Assembly (NCBI RefSeq): GCF_009733865.1
Contig: NZ_WOFB01000006.1
Coordinates: 1-64,000 of the forward strand
Reading direction: 5' to 3'
Source: Oceanobacillus salinisoli
Lineage (GTDB): Bacteria > Bacillota > Bacilli > Bacillales > Amphibacillaceae
Length of the DNA stretch: 64,000 bases
Position numbers and translations under genes: made by a program. Below, piece after piece: positions 26,210-35,536 of the stretch; positions within the stretch are counted from its first letter, which is position 1, and every line of letters starts with the position of its first letter. The notes beneath the pieces are model-generated. The model saw only the letters and a program-made list of their open reading frames with translations, was not told the origin of the DNA and made no database searches.

Positions 26210-27505
26210 TTAGAAACTGGGGTCGAAACTGGGGTCACTGACCCCACATCCCTGTACTTCTAATGGCAGTTCCTTCAAATCCGCTAACGAAAACGCCTTG
26301 TACGTTTGGAGATATTGGAACACATAGCTCCATGCCTTCACAACGGAATCCCAGTTCGTGATGCGCTCGTGAACGATATGCTCTGTCTCCTCCTCGTCTT
26401 CGATCACTTCCATTTCCTCTTTCTCATTGAATTCCTGTTCGCCCCATATCCAATCCAGTGGCAAAATAAACTCATTTTTTGGTGAGAATAAGGGCGACAG
26501 AATGGTTTCAACCGTTGAAAACGACTCTACCCCCTCTTTCATAAAGCCATTTTCATAAATATGTTCCTTGAAGGACACCAAACTGTTTTCCCAAAAAAGG
26601 GACGGATTTTCTGCCTTTAATTTCATTTCATACGATATATTTTGAATGACGAGTTTGGCAAAGCGATCATGCAACCCGCGGGAATGGCCAATCTTTTCCT
26701 GAAGCAGAACCAGTTCCCGATGAATGAGATCATCCTCGGCATTTTGACGTTTCGTTCGTTCAATCATACTCATAATCGTCCGAAAGTGATCCTTCTCTTC
26801 TTCAAATTGCTTTTCAATTTCCATCCGATTATCAGCACGTTGCCTTTCTGCTTCAATTAAAAGGATTTTGGGATTATGAATCATTTCCTGCCCGAAGGAG
26901 AATTCTTTAGCCATTAAGCGGTTTACCCGTGAAATGAGGTGATCGAGGTTTCGTGTGGCTTTCTTAAAATTACCATTTTTAATTAACTGGATACTATAGA
27001 GTTGTTCAATTGTAATGGAAAATTCTTCTGCCATTTCCCTACTCATAAAAATCATTTCCTGCGCAACATCTGTCAGCTTATAAACGATGGAATGACCCAT
27101 CTCTAAATTCGTATAGAGATCATCCATCGTCACATAACGAAAAACTTGTGTCTCCCAAGCTTGCCTGACTTCATCATAATAATAAGCTTCAAATGGTTGA
27201 CTATATTCTTCTTTCCCTGAATATAACAGCCCGCTCGTAATCCGTTCGATTTGCTTCTCATCGGCGAGTAGCTTCATTTCTTTCATGGTGTCTTCTACCA
27301 TATATTTAATATCTGATTTGCGCCGATGGTCATCATCATTTAACTCCCGGTAAAAGATCTTCAGGAGCACTTGCATGAGGATGGTTTGGAGATAGGGTTT
27401 TAACTCGCCCACTTCCATTCCTCGCCCTAGCTCAAACAGTGGATTGAGTCTTCTTATTCGTCCTGCAGAACCTTCCCATGATTCGTTCACAGCCAACGCC
27501 TCCAT
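26210..27505 (-). CDS. Unknown 431-aa helical protein, possibly kleisin-like
   Basis: I do not recognise this family firmly. Residues about 45-75 are charged helix, about 125-200 look like a winged-helix segment followed by IKNGNFKKATRNLDHLISRV, and about 215-265 are coiled coil rich in Glu, Arg and Gln. This layout recalls MukF/JetA-type kleisins of condensin-like plasmid-defence systems, but that is inference only. The gene overlaps the end of an upstream truncated frame by 19 bases, so it was once part of an operon. The last residues (VSDPSFDPSF) are encoded by a GGGGTCACTGACCCC repeat, so the original C-terminus is probably lost. Confidence 0.5.
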   Translation of the reverse strand: MEALAVNESWEGSAGRIRRLNPLFELGRGMEVGELKPYLQTILMQVLLKIFYRELNDDDHRRKSDIKYMVEDTMKEMKLLADEKQIERITSGLLYSGKEEYSQPFEAYYYDEVRQAWETQVFRYVTMDDLYTNLEMGHSIVYKLTDVAQEMIFMSREMAEEFSITIEQLYSIQLIKNGNFKKATRNLDHLISRVNRLMAKEFSFGQEMIHNPKILLIEAERQRADNRMEIEKQFEEEKDHFRTIMSMIERTKRQNAEDDLIHRELVLLQEKIGHSRGLHDRFAKLVIQNISYEMKLKAENPSLFWENSLVSFKEHIYENGFMKEGVESFSTVETILSPLFSPKNEFILPLDWIWGEQEFNEKEEMEVIEDEEETEHIVHERITNWDSVVKAWSYVFQYLQTYKAFSLADLKELPLEVQGCGVSDPSFDPSF

Positions 27506-27680
27506 GTTTCAATAGTTAATACTTCTCGGGGAATTCGTTTATTCTCTTGCCATAGTTGGTTTAAAACCTGTTGTTCCTCTTTCGTAAAACACTGGAAGAA
27601 TGCATCTCGGTATGACGCGTTTTGGGTTTGTGCCTGGTGGGGAAAGGGAATTGTTTGGGGGATTTTAATAGAGTGTTTGG
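27487..27680 (-). pseudogene. C-terminal remnant of the upstream operon partner
   Basis: The frame SYRDAFFQCFTKEEQQ, then NKRIPREVLTIETWRRWL, ends at a TGA that overlaps the start of the 431-aa gene by 19 bases. No start codon or 5' part is present. The protein family is not recognised. The 27680-28003 stretch beyond holds a short hairpin (ACCAAATTAATTGGTGG, 27798-27814) but no gene. Confidence 0.4.
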
Positions 27681-28003
27681 ATTAGATGATAGACCAAGAA
27701 CAAGCTCTGATGTATACTTTGACGTATTAAAATACTAAGAAAAAAGAAGGAAAAATACCCCGATAGTTAGAGTTTAAATCTAAACTTCGAGGTCACTACC
27801 AAATTAATTGGTGGTTTTGTTAATTTAATCTGAAAAAGATTTTTGGGTTAATTATATAAATTATAGAGGTGCAATCTAATTATGAGTTCTACATAGGAAC
27901 GCTTTTATCCCTGAAATACCCTTTTAATAGATGTCTTAATCCTTATTTACATTTTGTTCCATTTCAAAGATATTATCACTTATTTTTTATTTAAAATCGC
28001 AAT

Positions 28004-28687
28004 TTACTGTGCTAGTTTTTTATTTATTATCTCACTATTAGATAAAAGGAATTTCTCATCAGGATTTAAATATTCCTTATATTTTTCTTTTGAAAGGTAA
28101 CAACTTTTTGCTTCGTCCCAAAGTTCCGTAAATAACTGTTGTAAATCAATACCCTCTTGCTTTAAATCTGGTACATAATTTAATAAGGTAATTAGTCTCA
28201 TTATTTTTAAGACTAATATCGAATAGTACTCCATATGTTTTGATTTTAGTTCATATATATTATCTTTAAGTTCTTTTTCCTTTTCGGGAGATTCCTTATT
28301 ATTCACAATATCGGTAAAAGTTACGTATCTCACGAATTGATTACTTATTTCTATATTCAAATCTGCTAATTGATTACATACTTCTATCAATTGTTCATAC
28401 TTGCCTAATTTATTTGTTATTAAAAACTGTCTCATTTCTCGCTTTGTTGAATGTTCATTCTCTAACTTAATCCCTCTAATTTGTTGTTCATATTGCTTGT
28501 TGATTTGTAAACGAGCTACAAAATATACTACGCTTGCTCCAATTATTGCACCAACATAACTACCCCAAAAGGTGATCCATGAATCTACCTGACCAGATGC
28601 GAAATTAAATATAGGAAAATCCATTAGTATTGTAAGTACTATCGGAAATCCAATTAAGGATAATACAGCGATAATTATTTTAATCAT
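28004..28687 (-). CDS. Unknown membrane-anchored protein with cytoplasmic helical domain
   Basis: A 227-aa protein. Two N-terminal membrane segments (about residues 3-25 and 38-58, the second with GSYVGAIIGASVVYFVARL) are followed by a long charged helical region from residue 60 on. The start is placed at 28687 because GGGGAAG precedes it; the longer frame adds ten residues without a site. Proteins of this plan, a two-helix hairpin plus coiled coil, are often found in accessory islands, with unknown roles. No conserved catalytic residues are apparent. Confidence 0.55.
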   Translation of the reverse strand: MIKIIIAVLSLIGFPIVLTILMDFPIFNFASGQVDSWITFWGSYVGAIIGASVVYFVARLQINKQYEQQIRGIKLENEHSTKREMRQFLITNKLGKYEQLIEVCNQLADLNIEISNQFVRYVTFTDIVNNKESPEKEKELKDNIYELKSKHMEYYSILVLKIMRLITLLNYVPDLKQEGIDLQQLFTELWDEAKSCYLSKEKYKEYLNPDEKFLLSNSEIINKKLAQ

Positions 28688-28736
28688 TTGACTTCCCCTT
28701 CTATACCAATAATACAAGAAAATGACTAATCTCGAT

Positions 28737-28790
28737 GGACACAGAGACAGGTACCTCGGTCCACTCTAAGATAGAATTATTGGAACGATA
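28737..28790. repeat. Half copy of the GGGACAGGTACC palindromic repeat
   Basis: GGACACAGAGACAGGTACCT then CGGTCCACTCTAAGATAGAAT matches the left arm of the palindromes at 4720 and 62357. The right arm has decayed (TTGGAACGATA). A second scrap, GGGACCTGTCCCTGTGG, is at 29224. Confidence 0.55.
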
Positions 28791-28843
28791 ACCTTTCCAA
28801 TATTGTTTTATAGAGAAACATTTGAATTAAAACATGGTTAAGA

Positions 28844-29200
28844 TTAAGTTGAATGAACAGCTATATATATATATATAATTTTTCCATCCGGAACATATTT
28901 TTCAAATTCATACGTATATGCTCGATTTAATTGACCTTCTTCTTCCTTTTTCCATATTTTATTCCATGTATTTAATATACCATCCTCTTCATCTGGATTG
29001 ACATTGAATATCTCATAATTTGTGTTATTAGGAATAACGATAAAAGATTCATAGTTTCCTTAAATAGCAATGCCTAACGTATAATCTCCTTTATAGAATG
29101 CATTAGTAATACAGTAACCCCAAAACGCAAAACTAGACGTAATAGTTATAATCAAGCAAACTATAATAATCGTTCTTTTTAAACTACTAGTAATTCTCAG
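28844..29200 (-). pseudogene. Broken small membrane/secreted protein
   Basis: A leftward frame reads a hydrophobic segment (RTIIIVCLIITITSSFAF), then YKGDYTLGIAI, an in-frame TAA near 29060, and continues in the same frame with GNYESFIVIPNNTNYEIF through EEDGILNTWNKIW to 28844. No ATG is found near the 5' end. The long open continuation after the stop argues for a nonsense mutation in a former gene of unknown family. It is flanked by palindromic repeat scraps. Confidence 0.5.
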
Positions 29201-29323
29201 TCCCTACTTTAAATGGGACGAGGGACCTGTCCCTGTGGCTCCATGATGGAGGTGGAGTGTTTAATAACGACTTTTAAATACTAGAAACGACCATATTTAA
29301 CAAGTAATTTAAAAATCATGTTC

Positions 29324-30358
29324 TTATTCTTTGGTACTTTCAACTGATTTTTTTTCGTTTAAAAACGAGAAATATGCTGCCAATATTGCTGAAAACAATG
29401 TTACTAGTATTGTTTCAAGATTTTTATTAAGAAACTTTATTAAGGATGGTAATAATGAGCGGTTAGCTGCTTTTAGTTCATTAACTTCTCCAACTATATC
29501 AACCTTAAAACCATCATTAATTAAGACATCAATGTTTAGTTTGCCTGAGCCGCTTAAATTAGTTTTTGGTAGTTCATATTTAACTTGCTCTTCTATTGTA
29601 AACATAGTTAAATCTGATTTTACAAAAGGAGTATTAGAAAAACTCATATGTGCATCTTTGCTTTCATGATTGAAAGAAAAGGTATTTGATAGGTTGCCAC
29701 TAATAGTTGTATTATCAGAGCCTTCGAAATTTAAGATTATAGGTTCTATTGGTTCACCATTTAAGGTATGTTGGAAATTATTTAAAGGGTAAATAGCCAG
29801 TCCCATATCGTCTAATTCTTCATTATTAATAATTATATTTTCATGATTATACTTATAAAAATATAAAACAAATTGTTGATTATTGTTACTAAACTCAAGT
29901 TTAGTATTATTGGACCAGTTTCTAAAATTAATATTATGGGATTTGTTATCTTCATTTTGTTTAATCTCAATGAACTTTGGGTTACCAACGTTTTGTACAG
30001 TGAGATTATCATTTAAAGGAAATTCAAAATTATTACCTTTTGATATTATTTGTAGTTCTCCTTTCTGAAGAATAATCTCATTACCGTCTTTAAGTATAAT
30101 TACAGGGGTTACGTTCGTGATTTTTTTAAATCCGTTGTTTATATTAAGTTTATCACTTTGAAAACTGAAAGATGCTTCTCCTTCACTATTTGTTTTGGAG
30201 ATATTATCTAAAACAAGATTCTCTGAATCAGAAGAATATACAATCCAAGAAGTTTTATCTATCGAGTAAAAGGAAGCAAATATAACGACAATAATCAAAA
30301 ACACACCAAGTCCTGTAATAATGGTTTTTGACCATTTAAATATTCTCCATTTTGTCAT
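29324..30358 (-). CDS. Unknown bitopic membrane protein with large extracytoplasmic domain
   Basis: A 344-aa protein with one membrane segment near each end (residues about 9-32, TIITGLGVFLIIVVIFASF, and about 315-333, TILVTLFSAILAAYFSFL). The 280 residues between them are Asn/Ser-rich and strand-like, as expected for an outside domain. The start at 30358 leaves a GGAG nine bases upstream. No known domain is recognised. Base composition is very AT-rich, in line with accessory DNA. Confidence 0.5.
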   Translation of the reverse strand: MTKWRIFKWSKTIITGLGVFLIIVVIFASFYSIDKTSWIVYSSDSENLVLDNISKTNSEGEASFSFQSDKLNINNGFKKITNVTPVIILKDGNEIILQKGELQIISKGNNFEFPLNDNLTVQNVGNPKFIEIKQNEDNKSHNINFRNWSNNTKLEFSNNNQQFVLYFYKYNHENIIINNEELDDMGLAIYPLNNFQHTLNGEPIEPIILNFEGSDNTTISGNLSNTFSFNHESKDAHMSFSNTPFVKSDLTMFTIEEQVKYELPKTNLSGSGKLNIDVLINDGFKVDIVGEVNELKAANRSLLPSLIKFLNKNLETILVTLFSAILAAYFSFLNEKKSVESTKE

Positions 30359-30546
30359 TTTAATAACTCCATTCTTATTTTCAGGATACAATTAGGTTTA
30401 AAACTGATCTTGTTCAATCCTATTTTTTCATGATATACCTTTTCTTTTCAAGCGATTATTTTTCTACTTGACATTCTCTATGTATCACCTTAACTTTAAT
30501 CTATCTATTATTCTGGTTATTGCTTTTTTACCTTTAATTATCTACT

Positions 30547-30621
30547 GAAAAAACTCCTTAAACCGAAACCATAAAGTTGATACTTGTACTACAATCTACC
30601 TTCATCATATGGAGTTTTTTC
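30547..30621. other. Perfect 11-bp inverted repeat covering the integrase ribosome-binding site
   Basis: GAAAAAACTCC (30547-30557) and GGAGTTTTTTC (30611-30621) are exact inverted copies 53 bases apart. The right arm contains the GGAG that precedes the ATG at 30623, so a folded transcript would hide the start of the integrase fragment. Confidence 0.5.
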
Positions 30622-30622
30622 A

Positions 30623-30721
30623 ATGTCATTAAAAAAAGTAGGCAAAGTATGGTCATTTCGCATTAATGCGGGCAAAGATAAACGAACTGGAAAACGCAAA
30701 AAATTTACCGCAGCGACTTCG
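30623..30721 (+). pseudogene. N-terminal fragment of a tyrosine recombinase (phage integrase)
   Basis: The frame reads MSLKKVGKVWSFRINAGKD then KRTGKRKKFTAA, the N-terminal arm-type DNA-binding segment of phage and ICE integrases (strand WSFRI..G.D..TGKRK). It then runs into the AGTGGGGGACTGACCCC repeat and chance sequence. The core-binding and catalytic domains are missing. It marks an old insertion. Confidence 0.65.
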
Positions 30722-30877
30722 CAGTGGGGGACTGACCCCATACCCTCTCTTCCATTGCTTTTGTCCCTCCGTACTACCCATTTATCGTAATATGTTTGTC
30801 TTCAACATCCGCAATGTTTACTAAAATGAAAAACCATTCTTGTCTTTTTAGATATGCTTTAAAAATAATTACCGAAT

Positions 30878-31038
30878 TCACCGCTTCCACATTATACAGT
30901 ATCTAGCTCTAGGAGTGATACTAGTAATTCCCGATTGCAATGTATCTGCAATAGAGATCCCAACATAAAGAATACCTAGATGGTCTTCCCCTGCAATCGT
31001 TCGAAAATCCGCTTAATTCCACTTTGGGCCTTTGACAT
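30878..31038 (-). pseudogene. Decayed unknown gene start
   Basis: Leftward, an ATG at 31038 begins MSKAQSGIKRIFERLQG; one frame over, the sequence continues EDHLGILYVGISIADTLQSG and ITSITPRARYCIMWKR before a stop. The two parts join naturally at about 30985 if one base is added or removed. The ITS.TPRARY pattern recalls uncharacterised proteins of accessory islands. The rest of the gap to 31200 shows nothing. Confidence 0.35.
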
Positions 31039-31202
31039 CTACATGAAAATCCCCTCTTTTTCAGCGAGATAGATTAGTACTTATTTACTATTATACTAGT
31101 TTTAATTATTTATTTGTTTTGGAAAAATTGGGCAGTTATCTATATTAATACTTCTGCTAGGATTTGACCTCAATTCTAAATTGTTAAGATGCAAAAAAAG
31201 TA

Positions 31203-31239
31203 AAATGAACCCCATGGTTATGTTCCATAAGGTTCATTT
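31203..31239 (-). terminator. Terminator of the catabolic operon
   Basis: AAATGAACC and GGTTCATTT pair across a 19-base loop containing the weaker CATGG/CCATA helix. The leftward transcript exits into TTTTACTTTTTTTGC, a T-rich tail. It lies 58 bases after the stop of the last operon gene. Confidence 0.7.
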
Positions 31240-31296
31240 CTATTTAGATAATTTAATCAATTCGTCACTTTTCTAAGTCCACCACCTAATGAATAC

Positions 31297-32289
31297 TTAC
31301 TCTTCTTCTGCTACCCCTTGATTCTGAAAATATTTTAATGCTCCAGGATGAATAGGTCCTACAATATTATCGTAGGCGTAATTCACATCGAAATCTTCAA
31401 ATACAACAGATAAATTCCTTAATTCATCTTTATTGTCTAAGATTGACTCTACCATATGATACGCTTCTTCGTCTGGAGTATCTTTATGCGTGATTATTAG
31501 TGTTATAGAACCAGGAACAGTAATATCTTCCTCATTTCCAGAGTAAGTCCCTCCTGGAATTACCATTTCCTTATAACCTGGATTAATTTCTCTCAAATTG
31601 TCGATTCTCTCACTGTCAATCGGTAGTATGCGAATACCCATAGTTGTATCTAATTCCTGATAAGCACTAAAAGGAATAGGGAACATAGCAGAAATAGCAT
31701 CAATATGTCTATCTTGCATTAAACTGGATGCATCTGCTGTTGATGTAAATTGGACATCCTCTAAATCATCATACGTAACACCATATTCATCTAGTACAAC
31801 TTGAGCTAAAGCTTCTGCGGAATAACCTTTAACGCCTGGACTTAAGCTTTTACCTTTTAGGTCTTCTATGGAATAGATATCACTTTCAGATCTTACTGCT
31901 ACTTGTAAGTAACCTCCGTATAATGCTGCTAGTACTCGGAAATCCTTAAGTTCCTTATCAAAATTATTCTCACCCTTTAAAGCATCTTCTATATCTTGAC
32001 TAAAAACTAATCCATATTCAAATTGCTTATTGTCAACTCCCATTAAGTTAGCTATACCGCCACCCTCTAATACATCTAAATTAGAACCATCCTGTTTATT
32101 AATTATGTTACCGATTGATGCACCCACAGAATACATAAATCCACCAGATGTAGCAGCACTTAGTGTCGCATTTACTGTTCCATCAAATTCCTTAGGCTCT
32201 GCTTCACTAGACCCTTCTTCGGCTGATCCACAAGCCACCAACCCAAATAATAAACCTACCATTAAACTAACCATTAGAAATTTCTTCAT
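31297..32289 (-). CDS. TAXI-type TRAP transporter solute-binding lipoprotein
   Basis: A 330-aa binding protein. The lipobox LFGLVAC puts the lipidated cysteine at residue 20, so it is anchored outside the membrane. The mature part has the TAXI-family opening TLSAATSGGFMYSVGASI and ISAMFPIPFSAYQEL in its second lobe. TAXI proteins bind small organic acids or amino acids for TRAP permeases. The gene is 11 bases after the fused permease and is the last gene of the operon. The ligand is not known and is probably the operon's substrate or a close relative. Confidence 0.88.
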   Translation of the reverse strand: MKKFLMVSLMVGLLFGLVACGSAEEGSSEAEPKEFDGTVNATLSAATSGGFMYSVGASIGNIINKQDGSNLDVLEGGGIANLMGVDNKQFEYGLVFSQDIEDALKGENNFDKELKDFRVLAALYGGYLQVAVRSESDIYSIEDLKGKSLSPGVKGYSAEALAQVVLDEYGVTYDDLEDVQFTSTADASSLMQDRHIDAISAMFPIPFSAYQELDTTMGIRILPIDSERIDNLREINPGYKEMVIPGGTYSGNEEDITVPGSITLIITHKDTPDEEAYHMVESILDNKDELRNLSVVFEDFDVNYAYDNIVGPIHPGALKYFQNQGVAEEE

Positions 32290-32300
32290 ATTCCTTCCTC

Positions 32301-34235
32301 CTATCCTATTTTTCTACTATTTTTATCAATTTTAAATTTCATAGTAGACTTCTGAGTCAAAAATGCTACAGCGATTAATATAAGCCCCAATAAATCTGTT
32401 AATAGACCTGGGAAGATCATAGTAATTGAACCAGCTGCCATAATAAACCTTTCAAAAATATTCAATTTTCCTAACCACCAACCCTCAACGACAGCTGCAA
32501 AAATATAGATTGCAAAAATTGCTGTAGTTACTGCCAATGCTATTTCAAAAATATTCCCAATTAATATTAATTCATTTCCATAAACAAACATAAAAGGAAT
32601 AATGAATCCCGCAATTCCTAAACGTATAGAAGCAACGGAAGTTTGAATTGGGTTTGAATTTGCAATTCCAGAAGCAGCATAAGAAGCAAGAGCAACTGGT
32701 GGTGTAATATTTGCTAAAATTGCAAAATAGAAAATAAATAGATGTGCAGCCATTACTGGAACACCTAATTCCACTAATGCTGGTACAGTTAGAGAAACCT
32801 GAACGATATAAGCAGCAACTGTTGGTAGCCCCATTCCTAAAATCATCGATGTAATCATAGTAAATATAAGCACTAATAGCAGGTTCTCACCAGCAAGATT
32901 AATGATAATCCCACTAAACTTTAAACCGATACCTGTTAATGACACAACACCGATAATAAACCCTGCAGCAGCACAAGCAACTGCTGTCTCAATCATTGCT
33001 CTAGCACCTAAATCTAGTGCTTTAAAAATTATTTTTAAATTCATTTTCCCATATCTTGCAAGGAAGCTAACAACAATGACAGAAGCTATTCCTAATAAAC
33101 CTGCTCGCATCGGCGAATAACCTTGAACAAGCATGAAAACGATTACTATTAATGGCAAAAAATAAAGGTATCCATCTCTCAAAACTTTCTTAAGATTAGG
33201 CAATTCACTCTTACTAACACCACGTAAATCTAGTTTTTTAGACCTGAAATCGATCTGGAAGAATAAACATAAGTAATATAAAATCGCAGGGATAAGCGCT
33301 CCGATTGCAACCTCTATAAAAGGAACCCCAATATAAGATGCTATAACAAATGCCGCTGCCCCCATGATTGGTGGCATAATTTGCCCTCCAGTTGAAGATA
33401 CTGCTTCAACTGCACCTGCGAAAGATGACTTATACCCTGTCTTTTTCATAAGTGGAATAGTAATTGATCCTGTCGAAACAGTATTAGCAACTGCGCTTCC
33501 TGAGATAGAGCCCATAAGCGAACTCGCCACAACCGCGGTCTTAGCAGGCCCACCCCTATATTTCCCCATTGCTGAATTCGCTATATCAATGAAAAATTTC
33601 CCTGCACCTGTTAGCTCTAAGAACTTTCCAAACAACACAAACATAAAAATAAATGTTGCTGATACACCCAAAGCTACACTATAAATACTAGAAGTTGTAA
33701 AAAACAAATGATCTATTATCCACATAAATGTAAATCCTTGGTGACCAAAAGTGTCTCCCAAATATTGCCCAAAAAAAGCATATAAAAGGACAGCCAAAAT
33801 TATGATGACAAGAGCGTTTCCTATTGTCCGTCTAGTAGCCTCAAGCAATAACACTCCTGCTACCACCCCGGCAACTAATCCCCATGTGCTTATCTCTTGT
33901 ATATACGAAATACGTTCTGCAATTGCACTCCCATTTACAACAAAGTATCCTAAGCTACCCATGACTAATAAGATTAAAATCCAATCTAAAACACTTACCT
34001 TGTTCTGTTTATTCTTATTAGAAATAGGATAAATCAAAAAAGTAAGTACCAATGCAAATGTCAAATGGGCGGACCGCTGAACAATCGAATCGAATACCCC
34101 AAAAATAGATGTATATATATGGAATATAGACATTAATATTGCCACGCTACTTAATATTAATTTTGCTTTACCTTCGATGTTTCTAGTTTTAACAATTTCC
34201 TCCTCGACATTTCGCGTACTAACATTTTGTGACAC
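32301..34235 (-). CDS. TRAP transporter fused permease (DctQM type)
   Basis: A 644-aa membrane protein. The first 150 residues are the small DctQ-like part; the remainder is the large DctM-like subunit with GSISGSAVANTVSTGSITIP, EAVSSTGGQIMPPIMGAAAF and MGLPTVAAYIV, all conserved in TAXI-TRAP permeases. It uses a sodium gradient for high-affinity uptake together with the lipoprotein encoded next to it. The downstream spacing is 11 bases and the upstream gap to the thiolase 58 bases. The protein is of full length for the fused family. Confidence 0.9.
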   Translation of the reverse strand: MSQNVSTRNVEEEIVKTRNIEGKAKLILSSVAILMSIFHIYTSIFGVFDSIVQRSAHLTFALVLTFLIYPISNKNKQNKVSVLDWILILLVMGSLGYFVVNGSAIAERISYIQEISTWGLVAGVVAGVLLLEATRRTIGNALVIIILAVLLYAFFGQYLGDTFGHQGFTFMWIIDHLFFTTSSIYSVALGVSATFIFMFVLFGKFLELTGAGKFFIDIANSAMGKYRGGPAKTAVVASSLMGSISGSAVANTVSTGSITIPLMKKTGYKSSFAGAVEAVSSTGGQIMPPIMGAAAFVIASYIGVPFIEVAIGALIPAILYYLCLFFQIDFRSKKLDLRGVSKSELPNLKKVLRDGYLYFLPLIVIVFMLVQGYSPMRAGLLGIASVIVVSFLARYGKMNLKIIFKALDLGARAMIETAVACAAAGFIIGVVSLTGIGLKFSGIIINLAGENLLLVLIFTMITSMILGMGLPTVAAYIVQVSLTVPALVELGVPVMAAHLFIFYFAILANITPPVALASYAASGIANSNPIQTSVASIRLGIAGFIIPFMFVYGNELILIGNIFEIALAVTTAIFAIYIFAAVVEGWWLGKLNIFERFIMAAGSITMIFPGLLTDLLGLILIAVAFLTQKSTMKFKIDKNSRKIG

Positions 34236-34293
34236 TATTATCCCTCCTTACAAATTTATTTTTGGAACAACAATAAATCAATATTAATATTTT

Positions 34294-35487
34294 TTAAACT
34301 TGAAGGTTCTCAATAATGGTAGCTATCCCCATTCCACCAGCAATACATAAGGTCACTAAGCCGTATTTCTTTCCAGTTCTTTCTAGTTCATGAAGTAGTT
34401 TCGTAAATAAAATTGCACCGGTTGCTCCAATCGGATGTCCTAATGCAATCGCCCCGCCATTTGGATTGACCTTATTAATATCTAGCCCCAGTTCATTAAT
34501 ACATCCAATAGACTGTGCTGCGAATGCCTCATTTAATTCAATAACATCTAGATCATGAATAGATAAATTGGTTTGCATTAGTACCTTTAGCGTAGCTTGA
34601 ACTGGTCCCATTCCCATTAATTCAGGTGAACATCCTGTAGCTGCCTGAGCTATGAGCCGGGCCTTCGGTTTATACCCCCGTCCTAAGGCCTCCTCTTCAG
34701 ACATGACGAGTAATGCTGCAGCCCCATCATTTCTTCCACTTGCATTTCCTGCTGTAACAGTACCATCCGCTTTAAAAGCAGGTTTTAATTTGCCTAACTT
34801 TTCCAAGTTCGTTTCTCTTGGATGCTCATCTACTTTAAAGGTTATTTCTCCTTTTCTAGTTTGAATTGTGTATGGAGCAATTTCTTTTTCAAAGTAGCCT
34901 TTACTAATGGCATTTTTGGCATTTTCCTGACTTCGTAGAGCAAATTCATCCTGTTCTTCTCTTGAAATTCCGTATTTACTAGCAATATTCTCAGCAGTTA
35001 TTCCCATATTAAGTTCACCATAAGTTTCCACCGGTTGAGAACCTGGTTGACTAGCAGTATTTGGATCTTTCAGTGATACATTGCCTGATTTCACACCAAA
35101 TCTGACGCCATTTACGTAATATGGTGCTGTACTCATTGATTCAACTCCACCAGCTATAATGACATCACTTAAACCAGATTTGATTTGTTGAGCAGCAGAA
35201 TTTACCGCTTGTACTCCTGACCCGCATTGTCTGTGTACGGTATAAGCAGGTATTTCCTCCGGTAACCCCGCACGTAATTGGGCAACCCTAGCAACATTTG
35301 AAGCATCCGCACTCTGCTTTGCCTGCCCTAAAATAACTTCTTCAATTTCATCTTTTTCAATTTTCGACCGCTTTAAAAGATGTTCAATGACATGAGAACC
35401 CAAATAGTCTGCAGTCTCATTACCTATAGTTCCTCCCAATTTTCCGATCGCTGTTCGAACAGAGTCAACTATAACAACGTTTTTCAT
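34294..35487 (-). CDS. Thiolase (acetyl-CoA acetyltransferase family)
   Basis: A 397-aa thiolase with all catalytic parts: the acyl-accepting cysteine in VHRQCGSGVQAVNSA (near residue 88), the NEAFAAQ motif, the histidine in GGAIALGHPIGATGA and the second cysteine in LVTLCIAGGMGIA. It cleaves a 3-oxoacyl-CoA with CoA to acetyl-CoA plus a shortened acyl-CoA. Next to the 3-oxoacid CoA-transferase genes it would finish the pathway, either as acetoacetyl-CoA thiolase or as a 3-oxoadipyl-CoA-like thiolase. Spacing to the CoA-transferase is 49 bases. Confidence 0.92.
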   Translation of the reverse strand: MKNVVIVDSVRTAIGKLGGTIGNETADYLGSHVIEHLLKRSKIEKDEIEEVILGQAKQSADASNVARVAQLRAGLPEEIPAYTVHRQCGSGVQAVNSAAQQIKSGLSDVIIAGGVESMSTAPYYVNGVRFGVKSGNVSLKDPNTASQPGSQPVETYGELNMGITAENIASKYGISREEQDEFALRSQENAKNAISKGYFEKEIAPYTIQTRKGEITFKVDEHPRETNLEKLGKLKPAFKADGTVTAGNASGRNDGAAALLVMSEEEALGRGYKPKARLIAQAATGCSPELMGMGPVQATLKVLMQTNLSIHDLDVIELNEAFAAQSIGCINELGLDINKVNPNGGAIALGHPIGATGAILFTKLLHELERTGKKYGLVTLCIAGGMGIATIIENLQV

Positions 35488-35536
35488 GTCGTTAGCCCCC
35501 TTGTAATTTCTTCAATTGACAAACTACAGCACTATC

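Noticed and set aside
33364-34032. Rightward frames opposite the TRAP permease
   Set aside because: They are antisense shadows of a clear membrane-protein gene; their Pro/Thr/Ala-rich composition is the usual mirror of hydrophobic codons.
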